Assembly: GCF_001552715.1 (NCBI RefSeq)
Contig: NZ_BCRS01000060.1
Location: 1-32,772, forward strand
DNA length: 32,772 nucleotides
Direction: 5' to 3'
DNA from: Mycolicibacterium vaccae NBRC 14118 = CIP 105934
GTDB taxonomy: Bacteria > Actinomycetota > Actinomycetes > Mycobacteriales > Mycobacteriaceae
The position numbers were made by a program, and so were the translations under genes. Within the stretch, counting starts at the first letter, position 1. Each line of letters begins with the position of its first letter. The notes below the pieces were generated by a model. That model saw only the letters and a list, made by a program, of their open reading frames with translations, was not told the DNA's origin and did not search any database. Positions 1 to 5,999 of this stretch are shown here, one piece after another.

Positions 1-834
1 GTCGGCGGCTGCGGACGCCGCCCGCGCCAGCTCGCCGGCGGTGGCGTACCGCTCGTGCGGCTGCTTGGCCATGCCCCGGGCCACGACGTCGTCGAACGCC
101 CGGCTGACCCCGCGGCGCATGATGCTCGGCCGCGGCGGCGGCGCGAACATGTGCGCGCTCCACACCTCCCGCACGTCGGCGGCCTCGAACGGCGCCCTGC
201 CGGTCAGCGACTCGTACAGCAGACATGCCAGCGAGTACACGTCCGAGGCCGGGCCGCCGCGGTCCCCACTGAACCGCTCCGGGGCCATGTAGGCGCTCGA
301 CCCGACCACCAGGCCCGTCGACGTCACCGACGCCTCACCGCCGCCGTGCGCGATGCCGAAGTCGACCAGATACGCGAAATCGTCCGGCGTCAGCAGCACG
401 TTCTCCGGTTTGATGTCCCGGTGCACCAGGCCGTTGGCGTGCGCAGCGTCCAGCGCCGCGGCGACCTGCCGCAGGATCGCGACCGCCCGTCCCGGCTGCA
501 GCGCCCCCTCGGCGCGCAGCACCTCCTTGAGGCTGGCGCCGTCGACCAGCCGCATATCGATATAAAGGACGCCGTCGATCTCCCCGAAGTCGTGCACTGG
601 GATGACGTGCGGTTCCTGCAGCCGGGCCGCGACCCGGGACTCGCGGCGGAACCGGTCCTGGAAACTGCGGTCGGCGGCCATCTCGGGGCGCAGCAACTTG
701 ATGGCGACCATGCGTTCGCGTGCGGTGTCGTAGGCGCGGTACACCTCGCCCATTCCCCCGACCCCGATCACCGATTGCAGCTCGTAGGGCCCGAACCGGG
801 TGCCCAAGCGAGAGCCGCCCTTCGGGGTGCTCAC
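1..834 (-). CDS. Ser/Thr protein kinase, PknE-like, N-terminal part (cut by window edge)
   Basis: The 278 visible codons form a nearly complete Hanks-type kinase domain. The ATP loop is GVGGMGEVY (about residues 24-32) and the ATP lysine is K46 in VAIKLL. The catalytic loop is HRDIKPEN with D140, the DFG motif is at 158-160, and a Ser/Thr-rich activation loop precedes MAPERF. The stretch RLQEPHVIPVHDFGEIDG closely recalls mycobacterial PknE/PknH-type kinases, which phosphorylate proteins at the membrane. The juxtamembrane, TM and sensor parts would lie beyond position 1 and cannot be judged. The start is GTG, preceded by AAGGA; the nearby ATG at 836 runs at once into TGA. It lies 73 bp downstream of the WS/DGAT gene on the same strand and could be co-transcribed from the SigF-like promoter at 2288-2315. 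Kinase assignment is certain; the exact orthologue is not. Confidence 0.95.
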   Translation of the reverse strand, partial: MSTPKGGSRLGTRFGPYELQSVIGVGGMGEVYRAYDTARERMVAIKLLRPEMAADRSFQDRFRRESRVAARLQEPHVIPVHDFGEIDGVLYIDMRLVDGASLKEVLRAEGALQPGRAVAILRQVAAALDAAHANGLVHRDIKPENVLLTPDDFAYLVDFGIAHGGGEASVTSTGLVVGSSAYMAPERFSGDRGGPASDVYSLACLLYESLTGRAPFEAADVREVWSAHMFAPPPRPSIMRRGVSRAFDDVVARGMAKQPHERYATAGELARAASAAAD

Positions 835-907
835 ATGCAATCCTTCCGTCGTCGACCGGCCGCCGAACAGGCTTCCCGATCGCGGCGCCGCCTAACCGGG
901 CGGGGGG

Positions 908-2278
908 TCAACAGCGGCTGAGCAGCTCCTTCAGCTCCGCGTCGAAGCGGTCGCCCAGGTCCCACAGATCCCGGACCAGCTGCGGGCACGAGACGATGCC
1001 GACGTTGAGTTTGTCGGCGAGCGACATCACGGTGATGTTCAGGCCGGCCCCGTGGAAGATCGGCCCCAGCGGATACAGCGCGGTGACCTCGGCGCCGCAG
1101 CTGTACAGCGTGTTCGTCGGTCCGGCGACGTTGGAGATGACGGCGTTGAGGATCGTGGTGTTGATCAGCGGCGTGTGCGCCAGCAGGCCCAGCAGCCACG
1201 AGTACCCGGCGCGGGAGATGCTCTGCGCCAGGTCGATCAGCAGGGTCGGCCCCAGCGACCCGCTGTGCTCCTTGGCGCGCGCGCCCGATTCGGCGATCGC
1301 CAGCAGCCGGTCCTCGGGCTCGGCCATGTCGGTGTGCAGGTTGCAGAACATGCCCGAGAGCTGGTTGCGGCCCGGCCGGTCGGACTGTCCGTGCACCGAC
1401 GCCGGGACCACGGCGATCAGCGGCTTGTCCGGTAGCTCGTCCCGGTCTGCCAGGAATCCACGCAGCGCCCCGGCGCACAGTGCCATCACGACGTCGTTGA
1501 CCTTGACGTCGAAGTGGCTCTTCACCTTCTTGACGTCGTTGAGGTCCAGCTGGACCAGCGCGATGTTGCGCTCGGAGGTCAGCTCGCCGTTGAACGGTGT
1601 GCTCGGCGCGGAGAACGGGGCCGCCATCGCAGTGCCGTTGATCGCCCGGTTCAGCGTCTTGGCCACCATCGTCGCCGCCACCGGCACCGCGCGGGTGAGC
1701 TGCAGCGGCCGGGTCACGAACCGCACCAGCCCGTTGACGGTGATCCCCAGCGACGATGCGCCCCCGGGCCCCTCGACGGGTTCGGGCGGCGGCGCATCGG
1801 GCGCGGAGTCCAGCAGCTGGTTGAGCAGGTTCGCCGCCGAGACGCCGTCGACCGCGGCGTGGTGCACCTTGATCATCAGGGCGAGGCTGTTGTCCTTCGC
1901 ACCACCCTCGATGACCCACATCTCCCACAACGGTTTGCTGCGATCCAGCTGGACCGACGCGATGTGGCCGCACACGTCGGCGAGTTCCTCGCGTCCGCCC
2001 GGCGAAGGCAGCGCGATCCGGTTGAGGTGGCGGGACAAATCGAAATCCTCGTCCTCCACCCACACCGGATGGTCGAGATTCAGGTCGCTGTCGGCCAGCT
2101 TCGCGCGAAACTCCGGCACGGCGGGGATGCGCTTGGCCAGCTCGTCGCGGAAGCGCACGAAGCTGTAGCCGCCCGGCACCGTCGAGGTGTCCAGCTCGAC
2201 GATCGAACACACATGAAGCGGCACCGAGGACGATTCGCTGTACAACAAACCCGCATCAAGCCCACTGAGCCGTTCCAT
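908..2278 (-). CDS. WS/DGAT-family acyltransferase (wax ester synthase/diacylglycerol acyltransferase)
   Basis: This 456-aa protein has the family's usual length and the catalytic motif HHAAVDG (H139, H140, D144, G145). It begins MERLSGLDAGLL, a typical family N-terminus, and contains the conserved central PLWEMWVI segment. Family members esterify diacylglycerol or long-chain alcohols with acyl-CoA, making triacylglycerol or wax esters for storage or the envelope, usually at the membrane face. The ATG at 2278 lies only 9 nt after a GGGTAT -10 element, so the mRNA may start at or next to the ATG and lack a Shine-Dalgarno leader. The kinase gene follows 73 bp downstream. Which acceptor it uses cannot be read from sequence. 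A second family member at 21621-23090 has lost the catalytic motif. Confidence 0.93.
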   Translation of the reverse strand: MERLSGLDAGLLYSESSSVPLHVCSIVELDTSTVPGGYSFVRFRDELAKRIPAVPEFRAKLADSDLNLDHPVWVEDEDFDLSRHLNRIALPSPGGREELADVCGHIASVQLDRSKPLWEMWVIEGGAKDNSLALMIKVHHAAVDGVSAANLLNQLLDSAPDAPPPEPVEGPGGASSLGITVNGLVRFVTRPLQLTRAVPVAATMVAKTLNRAINGTAMAAPFSAPSTPFNGELTSERNIALVQLDLNDVKKVKSHFDVKVNDVVMALCAGALRGFLADRDELPDKPLIAVVPASVHGQSDRPGRNQLSGMFCNLHTDMAEPEDRLLAIAESGARAKEHSGSLGPTLLIDLAQSISRAGYSWLLGLLAHTPLINTTILNAVISNVAGPTNTLYSCGAEVTALYPLGPIFHGAGLNITVMSLADKLNVGIVSCPQLVRDLWDLGDRFDAELKELLSRC

Positions 2279-2287
2279 CCCCCCGAG

Positions 2288-2315
2288 ATACCCCCGGTGT
2301 GATCTGGATCAAACC
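2288..2315 (-). promoter_or_regulatory. SigF-like promoter for the WS/DGAT gene
   Basis: Read on the minus strand the site is GGTTT, a 17-nt spacer, then GGGTAT, matching the mycobacterial SigF consensus GTTT-N15-17-GGGTAT. Only 9 nt (CTCGGGGGG) separate GGGTAT from the ATG at 2278, so transcription would begin at or beside the start codon and give a leaderless mRNA. The match is seen directly; use by SigF is inferred. Confidence 0.7.
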
Positions 2316-2353
2316 GGAGATTCCCCGCGCCTTTGCCCAAAGGGCACCTGCTG

Positions 2354-2367
2354 CGGCGTAAGCGCCG
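2354..2367. terminator. Small GC hairpin after the 4-TM gene
   Basis: CGGCG-TAAG-CGCCG is a 5-bp stem with a 4-nt loop, 32-45 bp past the stop codon at 2399. A second tiny repeat (TGCCC-AAA-GGGCA) lies just beyond it near 2334-2346. There is no clear U tract, so terminator function is only suggested by position between the 4-TM gene and the SigF-like promoter. Confidence 0.3.
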
Positions 2368-2398
2368 TCATCGCCGCGCCAGGTGCACTCTCGCGGGG

Positions 2399-3175
2399 TC
2401 AGGCCGACAGATCGAACCTGCCCGCGGCCAGCCGCTGCGGCGCCCGGCCGTCGACGAGCTCGTCACGGTCCTCGGGATGCTTCCAGTAGTGGCGCACCAA
2501 CCAGTACAGTCCGGCACCGCCGGGCACGTAGACGTCAGGCATCCCGATGATCTCTTCGCTTCCGTCGCCCAGTCTGAGCGCAACGGTTCGGGGCGTTCTA
2601 CGGGACTCCGCATGAGCGGCTACCTCAACCACGTCCTGCCACTCAAAGGTTCGTGTCGTGCGGACGTCCGCGTTCTCGATAGTGGCGGGCGTCAGCTTGA
2701 CGTACCCCACTCCGCCCCGGCGCCACGCGGTGATCAATCCCCAACTGACGGTGCACAACGCGACCACCGCGGCCCCGACCCAGACAGTGCGCAAGGCCCG
2801 CGTCTCCGCGAACTCGATTGCCCCGAACGGCGCCGCGACCACGAAGATCAAGGTGCTCGGTAGGGCCGCCACCACAGCGAGCAGGAGCAGCGCCGAGCAC
2901 CGCTGGTCCACCCGCAGGGTGAAACCGGTTGCATCGCTGGTGGTTCGCGCCGTCGTGCGACCGGAGACCAGCAGCGAAATCGCGGATGCGAAGAGCAGCA
3001 AGAAGGCGGACCATCCGATTGTGACCGCTGTCGTCAGATAGTTTCCGCGCGCTGCCGCCGCCGCTCCGAGACCACCATATGCAAGCCCGACACCGACGCA
3101 GAGCGCGATCGCCAATACGGCAAACCTGCTGCCACGTCCCCACTCCGCGGGTTCCGGCAGTTTCAGTACGGACAT
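2399..3175 (-). CDS. 4-TM membrane protein with C-terminal PH-like soluble domain; possible immunity partner
   Basis: The predicted protein has 258 aa. After a short N-terminus beginning MSVLKLPEPAEW there are four hydrophobic segments, roughly residues 18-42, 50-75, 98-122 and 135-155. A soluble tail of about 95 residues follows, containing GYVKLTPATIENADV and ending near DELVDGRAPQRL, with the strand pattern of a PH-like fold. I recognise no named family. The ATG at 3175 lies inside the end of the upstream gene (13-nt overlap), so translation is probably coupled. A small multi-TM protein made from a start nested in the gene of a WxG/glycine-zipper protein is the usual layout of an immunity protein for a secreted effector. 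It could equally be a membrane partner for export. The reading frame stays open upstream to 3361, but that part lies within the neighbouring gene and has unlike composition. Confidence 0.75.
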   Translation of the reverse strand: MSVLKLPEPAEWGRGSRFAVLAIALCVGVGLAYGGLGAAAAARGNYLTTAVTIGWSAFLLLFASAISLLVSGRTTARTTSDATGFTLRVDQRCSALLLLAVVAALPSTLIFVVAAPFGAIEFAETRALRTVWVGAAVVALCTVSWGLITAWRRGGVGYVKLTPATIENADVRTTRTFEWQDVVEVAAHAESRRTPRTVALRLGDGSEEIIGMPDVYVPGGAGLYWLVRHYWKHPEDRDELVDGRAPQRLAAGRFDLSA

Positions 3176-4533
3176 ACGACGTCCCCGATGAACTTGCCCA
3201 TTTCCATCCCACCGTATGCGCCGAAGCCACCCAGGAAGACGGCCCCCAAGGGCACTGTCAGCGGCGCAAGCGGACCACCGAGCAAGCCAGCCGCCGCGCC
3301 GAATTCCATACCAGCCCAGCCTCCACCGCCACCGGCGACACCCGCGACTAGCGCGATGCACCGATCTTTCCCCGAGTCCGCCATCACCATGTCGAACACA
3401 GTGGTGGCCGCGGTCAGCGCCGGCCCACCGAACTTCATGGTCTTGCCGATGTTGTCGACCGCGTCAGCCGTGAGCATAGGAAGCGAGCCGCCACGGGCGA
3501 TGTGCTTCTCCAGCCCGCCCATGCCGGAGGTGGTCGCCATCGAAAGGTTGTCGATCAGCTCAACCGGGACGGCACTGTGCCTCCCGTCCGGGGTTGTGAA
3601 GCCGGCGGTCCGGTACCCGGTCGGATCCATCGACATCGTCAGATGCGAACCGTCCGCGTAAGCGATCGTGGTGTAGTCGCAGTCATTGCCCAAGTCGTGC
3701 CAGGAGCTCGTCCTGGCGACGAAGTCGCCGTTCTTGTCGAACTCTTCCATCTGGTAGAAGTTCTGCTTGCTGGGCCATTCGAACGGATCCATGCGGGTGG
3801 TGACCGCCTTGCTGCCGTCCTGCTTGATCACCGTGGTGACCTCCTCGCCGTATTCGTTCGTCGAGTAGGTGACCTCGCGGATGTGCTGCTGCTCATCCGC
3901 CGAACGGATCGCCTCCTGCGCCATCAGGCCGGGAGGACTCCGGGGGTCGGGTACCTGGTCGGGCGGGCGCTGCGTCGTCGGCAGCAGCAGGTCCCCCAGG
4001 TCAGTGGCCGGACCCGGCTCCACGAAACCCGCGCTCTCGGCCGCCGTGACGATCGCGTCGGCTGTCGCGTCGTCGGCGTCACCCACCGCGGCCAACATCG
4101 TGTTGATCCCCACTTGTTCCTGCCGCGCCGACGCCTGTAGCTTGGCTATCTCGTCTTCCGACATCATCACCGGATCTACGAGCACCACCCACTGATCGGT
4201 GACATTCAGCGGCCCTGCGTCGACCAGGTCGGCCCTGGCCAGCAACGCCGCCCGCGCACTGCCGATCGCGCCTGCACCGTTCTTCAGCGCTGTCGCCACG
4301 GCTTTGACGTACTCGGTGAACTGCTGCGCCTGGGTGTCGGCCCGACCGAACATCCCGGTCGCCGCCTGGTGTGCATCCCCCGACCATCCTTGGACTTCGG
4401 GAAGCCGGTTGATCGAGTCGTCGATACCGGACACCGCCGAACCCACTGCGATCCCGCCGGATTCGACGGCGCCACCGGTCGTGCTCAACGAGTCGGCGTT
4501 CCAACTTTGCAGCGTTGATCGCGACGGGAGCAC
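3163..4533 (-). CDS. WxG-type (ESX/type VII-like) protein with glycine-zipper C-terminus
   Basis: The 456-aa protein starts with an alpha-helical hairpin: a helix at about residues 15-45, then GWSG at 49-52 and a long helix to about 105. This is the layout of WxG100/LXG-type type VII secretion substrates. A variable middle follows, including a proline-rich stretch near 200 and a Thr/Asp-rich beta-like part (KAVTTRMDPFEWPS). The last 70 residues are glycine-rich and hydrophobic (GVAGGGGGWAGMEFGAAAG, then GGFGAYGGMEMGKF), like a pore-forming glycine zipper. A YxxxE sequence (YSTNE) is present but in mid-protein, so it is not a confident secretion signal. The GTG start at 4533 is chosen because GGAAGA lies 7 nt upstream; the open frame continues to 4737 inside tetR. 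It is 50 bp downstream of tetR and overlaps the 4-TM gene by 13 nt. The toxin role is inferred, not shown. Confidence 0.75.
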   Translation of the reverse strand: MLPSRSTLQSWNADSLSTTGGAVESGGIAVGSAVSGIDDSINRLPEVQGWSGDAHQAATGMFGRADTQAQQFTEYVKAVATALKNGAGAIGSARAALLARADLVDAGPLNVTDQWVVLVDPVMMSEDEIAKLQASARQEQVGINTMLAAVGDADDATADAIVTAAESAGFVEPGPATDLGDLLLPTTQRPPDQVPDPRSPPGLMAQEAIRSADEQQHIREVTYSTNEYGEEVTTVIKQDGSKAVTTRMDPFEWPSKQNFYQMEEFDKNGDFVARTSSWHDLGNDCDYTTIAYADGSHLTMSMDPTGYRTAGFTTPDGRHSAVPVELIDNLSMATTSGMGGLEKHIARGGSLPMLTADAVDNIGKTMKFGGPALTAATTVFDMVMADSGKDRCIALVAGVAGGGGGWAGMEFGAAAGLLGGPLAPLTVPLGAVFLGGFGAYGGMEMGKFIGDVVCPY

Positions 4534-4583
4534 ACCCGAGATTCTTCCGCACCCCGCCAACCGCTCACTGCACCAGTTTGCCG

Positions 4584-5264
4584 CTACGGCGAGTCCGCCG
4601 ACTCCCCCGCACCCGTGGGCGGCCAGCGGTGCATCGCGGATTCCATTTCGGCCTGGGTGAGCGCGCGGACCGGCAACCGGTCCTGACCCGGGTGACAGCG
4701 CATGCCCTGCAGCAACACCGCCACGTAGCGCCGCCACAGATCAGCCGACACGTCGCCCGAGTACTCGCTCACCGCGCCCGCCATCAACCCGAGCAGCGGC
4801 ATGTCCGTCGACGACACCTCAGGCCGCAGATAGCCGTCGCGCGCAGCCCGCTTCATCAGTTTCGACACCAACGGTTCGAGCCGGGTACGCCCGGCGTCCA
4901 CCCGCCCACCGCAGTACGCCCTGCTGAACGCGACCTCGCGCAGACCGCGGTCGGTGGCCGTCATCTCGCACATCTGCCAGACGAACCAGGACAAGCCGTC
5001 CCAGGAATCCTCGGCCTGCAGTGCGGACTCGGCCAACACGACGAGCTGGTCGATGCCGTCCTCGAAGATCGCTGCGAACAACGCCTCCCGGGTCGGGAAG
5101 CGCCGGTACACCGTGCCGACGCCGAGACCGGCGTGGTGGGCGACCTCGTTGAGCGTGGCCTCCAACCCGCGCGTCGCACAGAGCTCGCGGGCGGCCTCGA
5201 TGATCCGCCGCCGGTTACGCTCGGCGTCCTTGCGCAGGCTCGACGCCCCGGGCGCTGCACTCAT
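4584..5264 (-). CDS. TetR-family transcriptional regulator
   Basis: The 226-aa protein has a classic TetR N-terminal helix-turn-helix (NRRRIIEAARELCATRGLEA, then LNEVAHHAGLGVGTVYRRFP) and a helical ligand-binding C-terminal part. TetR proteins bind short inverted repeats as dimers and release DNA on binding a small molecule. It is divergent from mmpS/mmpL, with a strong inverted repeat (5356-5378) between them, so it most likely represses itself and the exporter operon. The ATG at 5264 begins MSAAPGASSLRKDAERN; no strong Shine-Dalgarno is seen. The frame stays open upstream to 5360, but that stretch does not look like TetR protein. The effector is unknown. Confidence 0.92.
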   Translation of the reverse strand: MSAAPGASSLRKDAERNRRRIIEAARELCATRGLEATLNEVAHHAGLGVGTVYRRFPTREALFAAIFEDGIDQLVVLAESALQAEDSWDGLSWFVWQMCEMTATDRGLREVAFSRAYCGGRVDAGRTRLEPLVSKLMKRAARDGYLRPEVSSTDMPLLGLMAGAVSEYSGDVSADLWRRYVAVLLQGMRCHPGQDRLPVRALTQAEMESAMHRWPPTGAGESADSP

Positions 5265-5355
5265 GGCGCCGAGTCTACGGACGGGCCGCGTCGCCGCCCG
5301 GACGTATCGCTGCCACAGTTCGGCATTCTTGCGCAGACCACGGCAGGGCTTGTCA

Positions 5356-5378
5356 ATCACAAAGCCGAATTCTGTGAT
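5356..5378. promoter_or_regulatory. Inverted-repeat operator (ATCACA-N11-TGTGAT) between tetR and mmpS
   Basis: Perfect 6-bp arms flank an 11-nt centre that contains the palindrome GAATTC. The left arm touches a TTGACA on the minus strand (5351-5356) that could be the tetR -35 box. The right arm lies 27 bp before the mmpS -35 box. The position fits a TetR operator controlling both directions. The repeat is seen; binding by this TetR is inferred. Confidence 0.6.
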
Positions 5379-5405
5379 GTGCCTTACCGAAACGCGATAA
5401 CCGGA

Positions 5406-5435
5406 TTGACGCTATCCACTTAACCGGCTTAGATT
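5406..5435 (+). promoter_or_regulatory. SigA-type promoter for the mmpS-mmpL operon
   Basis: TTGACG, an 18-nt spacer, then TAGATT (fits the mycobacterial TANNNT -10). Transcription would start near 5442, leaving a leader of about 130 nt that holds a probable small ORF (5497-5577). Confidence 0.6.
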
Positions 5436-5496
5436 CCCTACGCGATCGCATGCCATCTGGCGGCCCGCGGCGTCTCTCTCATCGAAAGGCACGACC

Positions 5497-5577
5497 TTGC
5501 CTGCAGCTGTCATGCGCGCAAAAACTCCCGGGAAGCCGTCGATCGGCCATGCCGATCGCGCGCGGAGCGTGCGGTGA
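5497..5577 (+). CDS. Probable 26-aa leader ORF coupled to mmpS
   Basis: A TTG codon sits 7 nt after AAAGG (5485-5489) and opens a 26-codon frame that includes VMRAKTPGKPSIGHAD and ends at TGA 5575-5577. This stop overlaps the GTG start of mmpS in a GTGA, the same kind of overlap that joins mmpS to mmpL. Good ribosome-site spacing plus an exact stop/start overlap argue that it is translated. The peptide is basic and resembles nothing I know. It may set the translation level of mmpS rather than act itself. At 26 codons, chance cannot be excluded. Confidence 0.45.
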   Translation: MPAAVMRAKTPGKPSIGHADRARSVR

Positions 5578-5999
5578 TCACCGCCGTCAAGCGGGTCTGG
5601 CTGCCCGTCCTGGTGGCGGCCGCGGTCGCGATCGGCGCGTTGAGCGTCTCGCACCTTCGCTCGGTGTTCGGATCCGAGGGCGCGATCGTCACCCCGGTCG
5701 ACGCGGACACCGCAGAGTCGTTCAACCCCAAGGTCGTCACCTACGAGATCTTCGGTTCCGGCTCGTCGGCCACCATCAACTACGTCGACCTCGACGGTAA
5801 GCCGCAGCGCACCGGTCAGGTGAGTCTGCCCTGGTCACTGACCCTGGAGACGACGCTGCCGTCCGTGATGCCGAACATCATGGCCCAGGGCGACGGTCAT
5901 TCCATCGGCTGCCGCGTCACCGTCGACGACGAGGTCAAAGACGAAAGAACGGCTGAGGGTCTGAACGCCGCGACCTACTGCCTGGTGAAGGCAGCATGA
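5574..5999 (+). CDS. mmpS: MmpS-family membrane accessory protein
   Basis: This 141-aa protein has one N-terminal membrane helix ([18 protein letters not shown]) and an outside beta domain with the family hallmarks [19 protein letters not shown] and the C-terminal YCLVKAA. MmpS proteins work with MmpL transporters to export lipids or siderophores across the inner membrane. The start is GTG at 5574, with GGAG 6 nt upstream. The gene ends in ATGA overlapping the mmpL start. The usual MmpS length is about 140 aa, so it is complete. The family is certain; the cargo and the numbered orthologue cannot be decided here. Confidence 0.95.
   Translation: MITAVKRVWLPVLVAAAVAIGALSVSHLRSVFGSEGAIVTPVDADTAESFNPKVVTYEIFGSGSSATINYVDLDGKPQRTGQVSLPWSLTLETTLPSVMPNIMAQGDGHSIGCRVTVDDEVKDERTAEGLNAATYCLVKAA

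Noticed and set aside
720..2168. Long plus-strand open frame (482 codons) opposite the WS/DGAT gene
   Set aside because: It is Ser/Arg-rich with no family motif. The minus-strand frame has a full acyltransferase with its catalytic motif; this is a high-GC shadow.
3176..3361. N-terminal extension of the 4-TM protein to 3361
   Set aside because: It would lie wholly within the WxG gene and is Arg/Trp-rich and shadow-like; the ATG at 3175 gives a normal membrane-protein start.
4534..4737. N-terminal extension of the WxG protein to a start at 4737
   Set aside because: It would overlap tetR by about 150 nt. The extension has no protein-like pattern, and a GTG with a good ribosome site exists at 4533.
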